Assembly (NCBI GenBank): GCA_022509165.1
Contig: JAFLTT010000011.1
Span: forward strand, 1-64,000
Source of the DNA: Muribaculaceae bacterium
Lineage (GTDB): Bacteria > Bacteroidota > Bacteroidia > Bacteroidales > Muribaculaceae
Length of the DNA: 64,000 nucleotides
Direction: 5' to 3'
The translations under genes were made by a program, and so were the position numbers. Below, in pieces: positions 8,635 through 20,303 of this stretch (within the stretch, counting starts at the first letter, position 1; each line of letters begins with the position of its first letter). Below the pieces are notes generated by a model that had not been told where the DNA came from, ran no database searches, and saw only the letters and a program-made list of their open reading frames with translations.

Positions 8635-10365
8635 TCAGGCTTCTGCTTTTTCGGCAGGAGTCTCATCATAGAGATAATCTTTGATCTGCTCCGGACGGAA
8701 ATTGCCAATGAATGAAGCATGCTGAGCTACCTCTGCCTGGCCATATTTCACATAAACCTCCAAAGACTTGCGGAAAGATTCGTTTCTCTGAACATCTTCA
8801 AGAAGGAGGTAACCCATGATGATATGTCCGGCCATCTCAACGAGACGACGAGCCATAAAGTCGTGGAAAGAAGGATCGTCAACCCCCATCACAGCCTGAA
8901 CGGCATCCGCATATTGCTGAGTCATGAAAACAAGGGTATTTTTGATTGCCTCATCTTCCGGATGTACGGGTTCGGCCTCGAATTCTTTTATTTTATTCAG
9001 ATATGTGCCGGTGGTGACGTGGCGGATCGCTGCCACTACCTGAAGTTGGGTAGTACCTTCATATATGGAAGTGATACGTGCATCGCGGTATAGGCGTTCA
9101 CAAGTATAATCTTTCATAAAACCGGAACCACCATGAATCTGAATTGCATCGTAAGTATTCTGATTACAGAATTCAGAAGTCATTCCCTTTGCCAGCGGGG
9201 TGAAGGCGTCTGCCAGTTTGCTGTAATATTTCTGTTCTTTCTTCTCATCGGCAGTGAGAGGTCTTTCTTTAGCGATGTCGTCGTAGATTTTATACATATC
9301 TACAAAACGTGAACAAGCATAAAGAAGAGCTCTGGAGGCATCGAGTTTAGCCTTCATTGTGGAGAGAATCTCAGCCACAGCGGGGAACTCTATGATAGCT
9401 TTGCCAAACTGTTTACGGTCTTTTGCATAAGCAAGTGCCTCGCGGTATGCAGCCTCGCTGATACCTACAGACTGAGCTGCGATACCAAGGCGAGCTCCGT
9501 TCATAAGAGCCATCACATATTTGATAAGACCCAGACGGTTGCTTCCTACGAGTTCTGCCGGTGCATCTTTATACACAAGTTCACAAGTGGGAGAACCTTT
9601 GATACCCATCTTATTTTCAATACGGCGAACATTAACACCTCCGTTGCGTTTGTCATATATAAACATTGAGAGGCCACGACCATCTCTTGAGCCCTCTTCC
9701 GAACGAGCGAGCACCAGGTGAATATCGCTGTCACCATTAGTGATGAAACGTTTCACTCCGTTGAGCACGTAAGAACCATCTTCTTTTTTGGTAGCCTTCA
9801 GCATAACTGATTGCAAGTCGGAACCTGCATCGGGTTCAGTCAGGTCCATCGACATGGTTTCGCCTTTACAAACACGTGGAATGTATTTATCCTTTTGCTC
9901 ATCGTTGGCAAATTCATAAATAGTTTCAGCACAATCCTGAAGACCCCAGATGTTTTCGAAAGCGGCGTCGGCACGGCTTACCATATCGGCAGCCATGATA
10001 TATGGAGTGATCGGGAAATTAAGACCACCCAGTCTGCGAGGCATAGACATGCCCATAAGGCCGGCTTTGCGGCATGCGTCAAGATTGCGTTCTGTACCGG
10101 CTGCATATACTACACGGCCGTTTTTCACGCTTGGGCCTTCATGGTCTACTTCCTCAGCGTTTTCAGCGATCACATTAGCGCAGATATCACCCACGATCTC
10201 GAGTACTTTGTCATAGCTGTCCATAGCATCAGCAAAGTTCATCGGGGCATAGTCGTATTTATCGGCGTCTGCGAAATTCCTCTCTTTGAGTTCCACTATC
10301 TTTTCCATCATCGGATGATTGAGATAGTGTTTGAGAGTTTCGTTATCGTTATAAAAATTAGCCAT
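8635..10365 (-). CDS. Acyl-CoA dehydrogenase
   Basis: MDLTEPDAGSDLQSVMLKATK, FITNGD, YAKDRKQFGKAI, IHGGSGFMKDYTCERLYRDARITSIYEGTTQLQ motifs. Confidence 0.93.
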   Translation of the reverse strand: MANFYNDNETLKHYLNHPMMEKIVELKERNFADADKYDYAPMNFADAMDSYDKVLEIVGDICANVIAENAEEVDHEGPSVKNGRVVYAAGTERNLDACRKAGLMGMSMPRRLGGLNFPITPYIMAADMVSRADAAFENIWGLQDCAETIYEFANDEQKDKYIPRVCKGETMSMDLTEPDAGSDLQSVMLKATKKEDGSYVLNGVKRFITNGDSDIHLVLARSEEGSRDGRGLSMFIYDKRNGGVNVRRIENKMGIKGSPTCELVYKDAPAELVGSNRLGLIKYVMALMNGARLGIAAQSVGISEAAYREALAYAKDRKQFGKAIIEFPAVAEILSTMKAKLDASRALLYACSRFVDMYKIYDDIAKERPLTADEKKEQKYYSKLADAFTPLAKGMTSEFCNQNTYDAIQIHGGSGFMKDYTCERLYRDARITSIYEGTTQLQVVAAIRHVTTGTYLNKIKEFEAEPVHPEDEAIKNTLVFMTQQYADAVQAVMGVDDPSFHDFMARRLVEMAGHIIMGYLLLEDVQRNESFRKSLEVYVKYGQAEVAQHASFIGNFRPEQIKDYLYDETPAEKAEA

Positions 10366-11393
10366 TATTTAGAATTCTTTTTATAATACTTGATTAATTG
10401 AGGCACAACATCTTCAAATTTGCCGGTGATAACATAATCGGCTATTTTGTTGATAGGTGCATCAGGGTCGGAATTGATAGAGATAATCAAAGCTGAATCC
10501 TGCATTCCGGCGATATGCTGAATCTGACCGGAAATACCGCAAGCAATATACAACTTCGGGCGTACAGTGACACCTGTCTGACCGATCTGACGGTCGTGGT
10601 CTACCCAACCGGCATCCACTGCTGCACGGCTTGCTCCTACTTCAGCTCCCAAAGTATCGGCAAGTTTCTGAAGTATATCAAAATTTTCTTTGCTTCCTAC
10701 ACCGTATCCACCTGCTACGATGATTGGGCTGCCTTTGAGATTAACTTTAGATTTCTCAACGTGGCGATCAATGATGTCAATCACAAAATCTTCCGGTTTT
10801 GTGTATTTGTTTACATCCATTTGCTTCACATCGCCCTTATAATTGGAATCTTTTTCCTCTTTCTTCATTACGCCTTCGCGCACTGTTGCCATCTGCGGAC
10901 GGCAATCAGGGTTTACAATGGTAGCCACGATATTACCACCGAAAGCGGGACGGATCTGATATAAAAGGTCTTTATATTCTTTGCCGGTCTTTACATCAGT
11001 GTAGTCACCAATTTCCAGGGAAGTACAATCAGCAGTGAGACCGCTATGCAAAGCGGAAGAGACACGTGGACCGAGGTCACGGCCAATAGAAGTAGCCCCC
11101 ATGAAAGCGATTCTGGGTTCTATTTCCTTAAAGAGGTTTATAAGAATTGAGGAATGAGGGAGTGAAGTATAAGGATAAAGCCTTGCGTCTTCAAATTTAT
11201 ATACAGTGTCTACTCCATATGGGAGGATTTGCTTTTCGATATCCTTAAGGTTATCGCCAGCCACTACTGCTTCGAGTTTTATTCCAAGTTTGTCGGCGAG
11301 CTGACGTCCTTTAGTGAGAAGTTCGAGGCTCACGTCCGACACTTTACCGTGTTCGTATTCGCAGTATACAATAAGGTTGTTCTTGTCTGCCAT
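10365..11393 (-). CDS. etfA: Electron transfer flavoprotein alpha subunit
   Basis: C-terminal FAD motif PKLYIACGISGQIQHIAGMQDSALIISINSDPDAPINKIADYVITG. Confidence 0.95.
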   Translation of the reverse strand: MADKNNLIVYCEYEHGKVSDVSLELLTKGRQLADKLGIKLEAVVAGDNLKDIEKQILPYGVDTVYKFEDARLYPYTSLPHSSILINLFKEIEPRIAFMGATSIGRDLGPRVSSALHSGLTADCTSLEIGDYTDVKTGKEYKDLLYQIRPAFGGNIVATIVNPDCRPQMATVREGVMKKEEKDSNYKGDVKQMDVNKYTKPEDFVIDIIDRHVEKSKVNLKGSPIIVAGGYGVGSKENFDILQKLADTLGAEVGASRAAVDAGWVDHDRQIGQTGVTVRPKLYIACGISGQIQHIAGMQDSALIISINSDPDAPINKIADYVITGKFEDVVPQLIKYYKKNSK

Positions 11394-11425
11394 TTCTTAA
11401 AAGTGTTTTAGTTGACGGTTAAAAA

Positions 11426-12295
11426 TCAACCGATAGTGTGGTTTGCGATAAGGTCAATGATAAGGTTTTCGAGTTCAGCCTCTGTATTTTCAATTTTACG
11501 GGCTTCTTTAGCGGTGAATACTACATTCTGAATAGATTTCACCTTAGTAGGAGAACCGGGAAGGCCGCATTGTGCCAGGTCGGCATTTACATCTGCAGCG
11601 TTCCATTCACCGATTTTGAGGTATGGGCGTTTCTCAATGAGAGCTTTTTTCTCTTCATCATTAGCCACCTCTGATGGGACTGCAGCATATTTATATTTCT
11701 GAACTGCTTTAGCATTGCGCGGGCGGCAATCAGCAGCCGAACCGTTTACAGTCACTACAAGAGGAAGTTTACCTTTTACGGTTTCGACACCGGCTTCAAT
11801 TCTTCTCTTTACAGTTATTTCACCATTCTTTACATCGAGGATATCTTCAGCATAAGTGATCTGAGGAATACCAAGTTTTTCAGCTACCTGAGGACCAACC
11901 TGGGCAGTGTCACCGTCGATAGCCTGACGGCCACCTAAAATCAGGTCAAAATCTCCCAGTTTCTTGATAGCAGCGCTGAGAGCGTAAGAAGTAGCCAAAG
12001 TATCAGAACCGGCAAAAGCTCTGTCAGAGAGGACCACGCCTCCATCTGCACCACGGAATAAACCTTCACGAATAATTTCGGCAGCGCGTGCCGGGCCCAT
12101 GGTGAGCACGGTTACTTTTGTACCGGGAATAAGGTCTTTAAGCTTAAGCGCTTGTTCAAGAGCATTGAGGTCCTCAGGATTAAAGATGGCAGGAAGAGCA
12201 GCACGGTTTACCGTACCATCAGCCTTCATAGCATCCTTACCCACATTACGTGTATCGGGGACCTGCTTTGCGAGTACAATGATATTTAAACTCAT
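11426..12295 (-). CDS. etfB: Electron transfer flavoprotein beta subunit
   Basis: LAKQVPDT...NPEDLNALEQALKLKD...LILGGRQAIDGDTAQVGPQVAEKLGIPQITY. Confidence 0.95.
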   Translation of the reverse strand: MSLNIIVLAKQVPDTRNVGKDAMKADGTVNRAALPAIFNPEDLNALEQALKLKDLIPGTKVTVLTMGPARAAEIIREGLFRGADGGVVLSDRAFAGSDTLATSYALSAAIKKLGDFDLILGGRQAIDGDTAQVGPQVAEKLGIPQITYAEDILDVKNGEITVKRRIEAGVETVKGKLPLVVTVNGSAADCRPRNAKAVQKYKYAAVPSEVANDEEKKALIEKRPYLKIGEWNAADVNADLAQCGLPGSPTKVKSIQNVVFTAKEARKIENTEAELENLIIDLIANHTIG

Positions 12296-12389
12296 ATCTA
12301 AATTATATTGTTGGATTTATTTGTCTATAGCGGTAAAAAGGTAAAAAATCGAACCCTTGTTTTTAGGTGCAGTAGATACACAATATGTG

Positions 12390-12397
12390 CAAAGTTA
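12390..12397 (-). promoter_or_regulatory. Putative -7 element for etfB operon
   Basis: TAACTTTG on minus strand upstream of etfB. Confidence 0.45.
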
Positions 12398-12408
12398 AAA
12401 AATTTTTT

Positions 12409-12416
12409 TAAATTTG
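12409..12416 (+). promoter_or_regulatory. Putative -7 element for the PD40-repeat gene
   Basis: TAAATTTG about 42 nt upstream of ATG 12458; divergent to the etfB element. Confidence 0.5.
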
Positions 12417-12457
12417 CCTCTATTCAAACCACGATAAACCATAATAATAAAGCAGAT

Positions 12458-13717
12458 ATGCCAAGAATAACATCTGTTTTAACAGTATTGATTGCCCTTA
12501 TTATAGGAATTTGGGGAAATGAGAGAGCTTCGGCCGCTCCTAAGAAGCCTACTACAGCAGCGGCTGCCTTGCAAGCCGGGCGTGCGGCCTTTCTGAATTA
12601 TGACTTCGAAGAAGCCGAGGAGATGTATGATCAATACAGAAAATTGAAGACAAAGGCCAAACAGCCATTTGATGAAGACTTCGAATTATGGGAGGCGCAG
12701 CTGGCCACCGCTTCCGGAGCTTTCGACAGAGTGCAAAAAATAGTGATAATAGATTCAATTGCCTTGCCTCGTGACTCTTTTTTTGAAGCTTACAAGCTGG
12801 CAACTTCCGCAGGATCGGTGGGCAAACCGGAGAATATGGTGTTACCGCCGAATCTTAGTGGAGAAGAAGCCGCTTTTATCAATGAATCAGGAGATTACCT
12901 GATAGTCTCTGAACCCAATACCGAAGGTTATCTTCGTCTGATAGAAAGCCGGCGACTGCTTGATGGCACCTGGGAAACCAAAGAAATGCTAAAAGGAAAC
13001 TTTGAAATTGAGGGTGATTATGCCTATCCGTTTCTTAGTGCCGATGGTCAGACATTATATTTTGCATCAAACGGTAGCGAATCAATGGGAGGCTATGATC
13101 TTTTTGTAGCACAAAAAGATCCGATTTCAGGAGAATTTCTTCAGCCACTTAATCTGGGTATGCCCTTTAATTCCCCATACGACGACCTGATGTTGGCTAT
13201 AGATGAAGAAAACGGCTTAGGTTGGTGGGCAACTGACCGTAACAGTGATGACGATAATGTGACTGTGTATGTTTATCTGATTGACGATATCAGAAAAAAT
13301 TATCCTTCTGATACGGAAGATCTCATAGATATGGCATTAATAACCGACTATAAAGCCACTTGGGAAGAAGGAAAAGAGAAATTTTACAAAGAGAAGTTGA
13401 ATTCACTCCCCACAGAAATCAATAAGGAAGAAAAGAAAAAAGAAGAATTTGTCTTCCCACTGGGTAATGGAAAAATTTATTATCAATATTCTGATTTCCG
13501 CAACCGCAAAGCCATGGACCTTATGAAACAATATATGGGGAAGAAGAGGGACCTGGATAACAAAGAAAAAAATCTTTATAATCTAAGGAACCAATATAAA
13601 GCTAACAAAGCACTGAAAACAAGGGTGATAGAATTAGAAAAAGAAATAGAGACCCAAAGAGATGACCTTTCGGAACTTAGGGGGCAGATATTGAGATTGG
13701 AAAAATCTTCGAAATAG
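12458..13717 (+). CDS. Exported PD40/TolB-like beta-propeller protein with C-terminal coiled coil, function unknown
   Basis: Signal peptide after internal ATG (MPRITSVLTVLIALIIGIWGNERASA); PFLSADGQTLYFASNGSESMGGYDLFVAQKD PD40-type repeat. The ORF start at 12308 precedes the putative promoter, so 12458 is preferred. Confidence 0.72.
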   Translation: MPRITSVLTVLIALIIGIWGNERASAAPKKPTTAAAALQAGRAAFLNYDFEEAEEMYDQYRKLKTKAKQPFDEDFELWEAQLATASGAFDRVQKIVIIDSIALPRDSFFEAYKLATSAGSVGKPENMVLPPNLSGEEAAFINESGDYLIVSEPNTEGYLRLIESRRLLDGTWETKEMLKGNFEIEGDYAYPFLSADGQTLYFASNGSESMGGYDLFVAQKDPISGEFLQPLNLGMPFNSPYDDLMLAIDEENGLGWWATDRNSDDDNVTVYVYLIDDIRKNYPSDTEDLIDMALITDYKATWEEGKEKFYKEKLNSLPTEINKEEKKKEEFVFPLGNGKIYYQYSDFRNRKAMDLMKQYMGKKRDLDNKEKNLYNLRNQYKANKALKTRVIELEKEIETQRDDLSELRGQILRLEKSSK

Positions 13718-13842
13718 ATTATCAGGTGAAGGGCCTATAATAAAAAAGGGCAAAAATTGGTGTAAAAAATAAAACATGTTATTTAACAATTTTTTTTGAC
13801 ATATAAAATTGAGTAAACACCTCCTTTATAGAAAATAATTAT

Positions 13843-13850
13843 TAATTTTG
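13843..13850 (+). promoter_or_regulatory. Putative -7 element of leu-ilv operon
   Basis: TAATTTTG 59 nt upstream of leuA ATG. Confidence 0.5.
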
Positions 13851-13908
13851 CACTTTGACTATCAAAAAATTATAGAATAAAAATATAGTCAAGTCAAAAT
13901 TATCCAGT

Positions 13909-15405
13909 ATGAACGACAGGCTTTTTATTTTTGACACTACATTAAGGGATGGGGAACAAGTACCCGGTTGTCAGTTAAACACGATTGAAAAGATAGAGAT
14001 AGCACGAGCACTTGAAATCTTGGGAGTTGATGTAATCGAAGCCGGATTTCCGGTATCAAGTCCGGGGGATTTTCAATCAGTTGTGGAAATATCCAAGGCC
14101 GTGACCTGGCCTACAATCTGTGCCCTTACCAGAGCGGTGGAAAATGACATCAGAGTAGCGGCAGAGGCACTCCGGTATGCTAAGCATAAGAGGATACACA
14201 CCGGAATCGGCACTTCAGATTATCATATTAAATATAAATTCAATTCCACTCGTGAAGAGATTCTGGAAAGGGCCATAGCCTGTGTGAAATATGCCAAGTC
14301 GTTTGTAGAGGATGTGCAGTTTTATGCAGAAGATGCAGGGCGTACCGACAACGAATACTTGGCCAGGGTGGTTGAGGCTGTGATAGGTGCCGGAGCTACA
14401 GTGGTTAATATTCCGGACACCACAGGGTATTGTCTTCCCTGGCAATTCGGTGAAAAGATAAAATACCTGATGGAGAATGTGAGGAATATAGATAAGGCTG
14501 TGATAGCAGTGCATTGCCATAATGATTTAGGCATGGCCACAGCCAACACTATCACAGCAATATATAACGGTGCCCGTCAGGCTGAAGTAACTATCAACGG
14601 AATTGGTGAACGTGCCGGAAATACCTCACTTGAAGAGGTGGTAATGACCTGCAAATGCCATAAAGAACTGAACATAGATACCAATATCAACACACAAAAA
14701 ATTTATGGTGTTAGCCGGATGGTTTCCAGTCTGATGAATATGCCTGTACAGGCTAATAAAGCCATTGTAGGCAAGAATGCATTTGCACATTCGTCGGGTA
14801 TCCATCAGGATGGCGTGCTCAAGAACCGTGAAAGTTATGAAATAATGGATCCAAAGGATGTAGGAATTGATGAAAATTCAATTCTTCTCACAGCCAGAAG
14901 TGGCAGGGCAGCCTTAAAGCACCGTTTGCACATCCTTGGTATCGAACTTGAAAAAGAAGCCTTAGACAAGGCTTATGAATCTTTCTTGAAATTAGCAGAC
15001 AGGAAGAAAGAGATAACTGACGATGATATCATAATACTTGCCGGGAAACATCATGTGCCGAACAGAAGGCTCAAACTTGATTTCCTTCAGGTCACCAGTG
15101 GTGTTGGAATTCACTCAGTGGCCAGTGTAGGGCTTGACATCGCCGGGGAAAAATTTGAGGCATGTGCCACAGGTAACGGTCCGGTAGATGCAGCAATCAA
15201 TGCCGTGAAAAATATTATTCACAGGACAATGATTGTAAAGGAATTCCTCATCCAGGCAATGAACAAGGGTAGTAATGATGTCGGCAAGGTGCACATGACC
15301 GTAGAATACGACGGAGCCCAATATTATGGTTTTTCCGCCAATACCGATATTGTGGCTGCCAGTACCGAGGCTTTTATAGACGCAATCAATAAATTTGTGA
15401 AATAA
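13909..15405 (+). CDS. leuA: 2-isopropylmalate synthase
   Basis: [71 protein letters not shown]. Confidence 0.95.
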   Translation: MNDRLFIFDTTLRDGEQVPGCQLNTIEKIEIARALEILGVDVIEAGFPVSSPGDFQSVVEISKAVTWPTICALTRAVENDIRVAAEALRYAKHKRIHTGIGTSDYHIKYKFNSTREEILERAIACVKYAKSFVEDVQFYAEDAGRTDNEYLARVVEAVIGAGATVVNIPDTTGYCLPWQFGEKIKYLMENVRNIDKAVIAVHCHNDLGMATANTITAIYNGARQAEVTINGIGERAGNTSLEEVVMTCKCHKELNIDTNINTQKIYGVSRMVSSLMNMPVQANKAIVGKNAFAHSSGIHQDGVLKNRESYEIMDPKDVGIDENSILLTARSGRAALKHRLHILGIELEKEALDKAYESFLKLADRKKEITDDDIIILAGKHHVPNRRLKLDFLQVTSGVGIHSVASVGLDIAGEKFEACATGNGPVDAAINAVKNIIHRTMIVKEFLIQAMNKGSNDVGKVHMTVEYDGAQYYGFSANTDIVAASTEAFIDAINKFVK

Positions 15406-16799
15406 TGGGCAAGACACTTTTTGATAAGGTGTGGGATGCTCATGTGGTGAAAAGTATCACCGAAGGTCCTGACCAATTATATATTGACCGGCATTATTGC
15501 CATGAAGTGACAAGTCCACAGGCATTCGATGGTTTGAGAAAAAGAGGGTTGAAAGTGTTAAGGCCTGAACGGACCTTCTGTTCTCCCGACCACAACATCC
15601 CCACAAAAGACCAGCATTTGCCGATAGCAGATGAATCCTCGCGTATACCGGTAGAGACACTTACAAAAAATGCCAGGGAATTCGGTCTGACACTTTTTCC
15701 GCTATGTGACCCTCGAAACGGAATTATCCATGTGATAGGTCCCGAACAGGGATTGACCGGTCCTGGAATGACCATAGTGTGTGGCGACAGCCATACCTCT
15801 ACCCATGGAGCCTTGGGAGCGATTGCTTTCGGAATTGGTACCAGTGAGATAGAAATGGTACTGGCCACCCAATGTGTGCTTCAACCAAAACCAAAATCTA
15901 TGAGAATCACCATAGATGGAAAGTTGCAACCGGGTGTAACTGCAAAGGATATGGCCCTTTATGTGATAAGTAAGCTTGGTACCGGAGGAGCAACCGGCTA
16001 TTTTGTGGAATATGCCGGTGAGGCAGTGAGGAATCTCAATATGGAGCAAAGGATGACTCTTTGCAACCTATCCATAGAGATGGGAGCCCGGGGTGGAATG
16101 ATTGCTCCGGATGAAGTAACTTTCGAATATCTTAAGGGTCGACCTTATGCCCCCAAAGGAGAAGAATGGGAAAAGGCCGTGGAATATTGGAAAACTTTAC
16201 CTTCGGATGCCGATGCCAAATTCGATAGAGAAATAAGGTTTGATGCAAAAGATATAGAGCCGAGACTTACATTCGGTACCAATCCCGGTATGGGAATAGG
16301 AATAAGTGAGAAAGTACCTGCAAAGCCGGGGAATCCGACTTCAGTGGCTTCTTATCTCAAGGCATTGGACTATATGGGCTTTGAAGAGGGCCAGAGCCTG
16401 GAAGGCGTACCGGTGGATTATGTATTCCTTGGAAGTTGTACCAATGGTAGAATAGAGGATTTCAGACAATTTGCATCTATAGCCGGAGGCCGAAAGAAGG
16501 CTCCGGGAATTACAGCCTGGTTAGTGCCCGGTTCCCAATCAGTTCTGAAACAGATAAAAGAGGAGGGATTGGATAAAGTGCTTGAAGAGGCAGGATTTGA
16601 GATAAGAGAACCGGGATGTTCCGCTTGTCTGGCAATGAATGAAGATAAGGTGCCTTCAGGTAAATTATGTGTATCAACCTCCAATCGAAATTTTGAAGGA
16701 AGACAAGGTCCGGGAGCCAGAACTATATTGGCAGGACCATTACTTGCAGCGGCCACAGCCGTAACAGGCGCAATTACAGATCCCAGAAAGTTTATCTAA
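15405..16799 (+). CDS. leuC: 3-isopropylmalate dehydratase large subunit
   Basis: [49 protein letters not shown]; aconitase family. Confidence 0.96.
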   Translation: MGKTLFDKVWDAHVVKSITEGPDQLYIDRHYCHEVTSPQAFDGLRKRGLKVLRPERTFCSPDHNIPTKDQHLPIADESSRIPVETLTKNAREFGLTLFPLCDPRNGIIHVIGPEQGLTGPGMTIVCGDSHTSTHGALGAIAFGIGTSEIEMVLATQCVLQPKPKSMRITIDGKLQPGVTAKDMALYVISKLGTGGATGYFVEYAGEAVRNLNMEQRMTLCNLSIEMGARGGMIAPDEVTFEYLKGRPYAPKGEEWEKAVEYWKTLPSDADAKFDREIRFDAKDIEPRLTFGTNPGMGIGISEKVPAKPGNPTSVASYLKALDYMGFEEGQSLEGVPVDYVFLGSCTNGRIEDFRQFASIAGGRKKAPGITAWLVPGSQSVLKQIKEEGLDKVLEEAGFEIREPGCSACLAMNEDKVPSGKLCVSTSNRNFEGRQGPGARTILAGPLLAAATAVTGAITDPRKFI

Positions 16800-16804
16800 T
16801 CATT

Positions 16805-17404
16805 ATGGATAAGAAATTCACAGTGTTAAGGTCAAGGGCTGTTCCTCTTCCTATAGAGAACGTAGACACCGACCAGATAATACCGGCTCGTTTTTTGAAA
16901 TCAACCAGTCGGGAGGGTTTTGGAGAAAATCTTTTTAGAGATTGGAGGTACGACAAAGACAATAAGCCGATAAAGGATTTTGTACTTAATGATACCACTT
17001 ATTCGGGTCAAATACTCGTGGCAGGTAAGAATTTCGGTTGCGGGTCAAGCCGTGAGCATGCGGCCTGGGCCATCGCCGACTACGGATTCAAGGCAGTTGT
17101 GTCAAGTTTTTTCGCGGATATTCATAAAAACAACGAACTTAACAATTTTGTGCTGCCGGTGGTAGTGAGTGATAAATTTCTTTCATCCCTGTTTGAATCT
17201 ATAGAAAAGAATCCTGGCACAGAGATAGAGATAGACTTGTCGAACCAGACCATTACCGACACCTCTACAGGAAAAAGTGAGAAATTCGATATAAACCCTT
17301 ATAAAAAGGAATGCCTGTTGGAGGGTCTCGACGATATAGAATACTTGCTGAAAAACAGAGAGGCGATAGAGAAATTTGAGGAAAATTCGAAATTATGGAA
17401 TTAA
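16805..17404 (+). CDS. leuD: 3-isopropylmalate dehydratase small subunit
   Basis: [41 protein letters not shown]. Confidence 0.96.
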   Translation: MDKKFTVLRSRAVPLPIENVDTDQIIPARFLKSTSREGFGENLFRDWRYDKDNKPIKDFVLNDTTYSGQILVAGKNFGCGSSREHAAWAIADYGFKAVVSSFFADIHKNNELNNFVLPVVVSDKFLSSLFESIEKNPGTEIEIDLSNQTITDTSTGKSEKFDINPYKKECLLEGLDDIEYLLKNREAIEKFEENSKLWN

Positions 17405-18456
17405 AGATAGCAGTATTGCCGGGCGACGGCATAGGCCCTGAAATCTCAAAGGAGGGTGTGAAAGTGCTTGACAGCATAGCAGAACGTTATCATCACACTT
17501 TCAAATATGAGTATGGGATAATAGGCGCTGCAGCCATTGATGCTGTCGGTGATCCCTTCCCGGAAGAAACCATGAAACTGTGTCTTGAAAGCGATGCTAT
17601 ACTGTTTTCCTGTGTAGGCGATCCGAGATTTGATAATAACCCGACATCGAAGGTGAGACCCGAACAAGGTCTGCTTAAAATGAGGAAGAGTCTCGAATTG
17701 TATGCCAATATACGTCCTATTGCCACATTCAAGAGCCTTCTGAGCAAGAGTCCACTCAAAGAAGAAGTGATAGAAGGGGCTGATTTCGTATGTGTGCGTG
17801 AACTCACCGGCGGAATGTATTTCGGAAAAAAATTTGAAAGTGATGACAAGGCTTACGACACAAATGTATATTCTCGTCATGAGATAGAGAGAATATTGAA
17901 AGTGGCTTATGGATATGCTCAGCAAAGGAAGAAACATCTTACTGTTGTTGATAAGGCCAATGTGTTAGCCTCAAGTAGATTATGGAGAAAAGTGGCTCAA
18001 GAGACAGCCAAAGAATTTCCTGATGTTGTCACAGATTATATGTTTGTAGACAACGCCTCAATGAGAATAATTCAAGATCCGCGTTTCTTCGATGTGATGG
18101 TGACCGAAAATACTTTCGGTGACATCCTTACCGATGAAGCCAGCGTTATAACCGGTTCCATGGGCCTTTTACCTTCAGCATCCACAGGAGCAAAGACACC
18201 ACTTTTTGAACCTGTGCACGGATCATGGCCGGAGGCCGCAGGCAAGAATATAGCAAATCCCATAGCACAGATACTTTCAGCTGCCATGCTTCTTGAGCAT
18301 TTCGGACTTAAAGAAGAGGGCAATGAAATACGGGAGGCTGTTGAAGCCTCTTTGGAGCAGAATATCTGTACTCCGGATATCCAGAAAAAAGGGATGAAAG
18401 CCTACTCTACTGAAGAAGTGGGAGAGTGGATTTCCAATTACATAAAATCCAAATAA
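17395..18456 (+). CDS. leuB: 3-isopropylmalate dehydrogenase
   Basis: [45 protein letters not shown]. Confidence 0.95.
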   Translation: MELKIAVLPGDGIGPEISKEGVKVLDSIAERYHHTFKYEYGIIGAAAIDAVGDPFPEETMKLCLESDAILFSCVGDPRFDNNPTSKVRPEQGLLKMRKSLELYANIRPIATFKSLLSKSPLKEEVIEGADFVCVRELTGGMYFGKKFESDDKAYDTNVYSRHEIERILKVAYGYAQQRKKHLTVVDKANVLASSRLWRKVAQETAKEFPDVVTDYMFVDNASMRIIQDPRFFDVMVTENTFGDILTDEASVITGSMGLLPSASTGAKTPLFEPVHGSWPEAAGKNIANPIAQILSAAMLLEHFGLKEEGNEIREAVEASLEQNICTPDIQKKGMKAYSTEEVGEWISNYIKSK

Positions 18457-18468
18457 TCATAGAAAACG

Positions 18469-20295
18469 ATGATTCCATTACGAAGCAAGGCTTCTACCCA
18501 GGGCCGAAGGATGGCGGGAGCCCGCGCTCTATGGAGGGCAAACGGCATGAAAGAGGAACAATTCGGTAAACCTGTGATAGCAGTGGTGAATTCCTTCACC
18601 CAATTTGTGCCGGGTCATACCCATCTGCACGAAATAGGTCAATTGATAAAAGAAGAGATAGAGAAAGCCGGATGTTTTGCGGCAGAATTCAATACAATTG
18701 CAATTGATGATGGTATAGCCATGGGTCACGACGGAATGTTGTATTCCCTGCCTTCCCGTGATCTTATAGCTGACAGTGTGGAATACATGATGAATGCCCA
18801 TAAGGCGGATGCAATGATTTGCATTTCCAATTGCGATAAAATCACACCGGGCATGATGATGGCTGCCATGCGTCTTAACGTTCCGGCAGTTTTTGTGTCG
18901 GGTGGACCGATGGAAGCCGGAAATGTAGATGGCAGAGATGTAGACCTCATAGATATAATGATTGAAAGTGCTGATACTACAGTAGACGATAAGACTGTAA
19001 AGGCACTTGAGATGAAGGGTTGTCCTACCTGCGGATGCTGTTCGGGAATGTTCACGGCCAACTCCATGAATTCACTTACTGAGGCTTTAGGTCTTTCACT
19101 TCCTGGTAATGGTACCGTACTGGCAACCCATACCAATCGTCTTGACCTTTTCAGGAAGGCAGCAAAACAGATTGTAGAGAATACATTTGCCTATTATAAT
19201 GAGGGAGATGAATCAGTGTTGCCCCGAAATATAGCCAATAGAGAGGCAATGTTGAATGCAATGTCGCTCGATATAGCCATGGGGGGTTCAACCAATACAG
19301 TGCTTCATCTTTTGGCTGTGGCTAATGAAGCGGGAGTGAATTTTACTTTGGATGACATCGACCGTTTGTCACGCCAGACCCCGGTACTATGTAAGGTAGC
19401 ACCCAATTCACACTGGCATATGCAGGATGTGAACCGGGCCGGTGGAATTCTCTCAATACTGAAAGGGTTGGCAGACAAAGGACTTTTGAATCTTGATGTG
19501 AAACGAGCCGACCGTCTTACGCTACGTGAGGCTATCGAGAAATATGCCCTTGGAGAGAAAGGATTTTCAGAAGAGGCAAAAGAATTATGGAGCACGGCTC
19601 CGGGCGGAAAAATCGATAACAGGGCCGGTAGTCAGGAAGAATCCTATGCCACTCTTGATACAGACAGAGAAAAAGGCTGCATAAGAGATTATGACCATGC
19701 ATATCTGAAAGACGGGGGCCTTGCCGTACTCAAAGGAAATATAGCTCCGGACGGATGCGTGGTAAAGACAGCCGGAGTAGATGAAAAGATTTTAAAATTT
19801 TCCGGACCTGCAAAAGTATTTGAATCCCAGGAAGATGCTGTGGATGGCATCTTAGGAGGAAAAGTGGTGTCGGGAGATGTTGTGGTTATCACTCATGAGG
19901 GCCCTAAGGGTGGTCCGGGAATGCAGGAAATGCTATATCCTACGAGTTATATTAAATCTCGTCACTTAGGAAAAGAATGTGCTCTGATCACAGATGGACG
20001 ATTTTCCGGAGGTACTTCCGGGCTTTCCATAGGCCATATTTCTCCTGAAGCGGCAGCAGGGGGTCCTGTTGGATTGATAAAGGATGGAGATATCATAGAA
20101 ATAGATATCCCCAACCGTAGCATTAATGCCAGGATAAGTGAAGAAGAGTGGAAGAACCGGAAAGAAGCCGAAGAGGCTCGAGGTGAAAAAGCCTATTCAC
20201 CAAAGAAACGCAAAAGAGAAATAAGCAATGCACTCAAGGCATATGCAATGATGGTGACTTCAGCAGATAAGGGAGGCATCAGAAAACCCTTATAA
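18469..20295 (+). CDS. ilvD: Dihydroxy-acid dehydratase
   Basis: [66 protein letters not shown]. Confidence 0.97.
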   Translation: MIPLRSKASTQGRRMAGARALWRANGMKEEQFGKPVIAVVNSFTQFVPGHTHLHEIGQLIKEEIEKAGCFAAEFNTIAIDDGIAMGHDGMLYSLPSRDLIADSVEYMMNAHKADAMICISNCDKITPGMMMAAMRLNVPAVFVSGGPMEAGNVDGRDVDLIDIMIESADTTVDDKTVKALEMKGCPTCGCCSGMFTANSMNSLTEALGLSLPGNGTVLATHTNRLDLFRKAAKQIVENTFAYYNEGDESVLPRNIANREAMLNAMSLDIAMGGSTNTVLHLLAVANEAGVNFTLDDIDRLSRQTPVLCKVAPNSHWHMQDVNRAGGILSILKGLADKGLLNLDVKRADRLTLREAIEKYALGEKGFSEEAKELWSTAPGGKIDNRAGSQEESYATLDTDREKGCIRDYDHAYLKDGGLAVLKGNIAPDGCVVKTAGVDEKILKFSGPAKVFESQEDAVDGILGGKVVSGDVVVITHEGPKGGPGMQEMLYPTSYIKSRHLGKECALITDGRFSGGTSGLSIGHISPEAAAGGPVGLIKDGDIIEIDIPNRSINARISEEEWKNRKEAEEARGEKAYSPKKRKREISNALKAYAMMVTSADKGGIRKPL

Positions 20296-20303
20296 AGATA
20301 AAG

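Noticed and set aside
9811-10386. 191-aa plus-strand ORF opposite the acyl-CoA dehydrogenase
   Set aside because: Antisense shadow of a strongly recognised CDS; no domain-like motif. Low-complexity aromatic/His composition is typical of reverse-frame translation.
17446-17937. 163-aa minus-strand ORF opposite leuB (and similar antisense ORFs opposite leuC, ilvD, NRPS, dnaN, coaBC, recN)
   Set aside because: All lie wholly within confident CDSs on the other strand and have no recognisable family signature.
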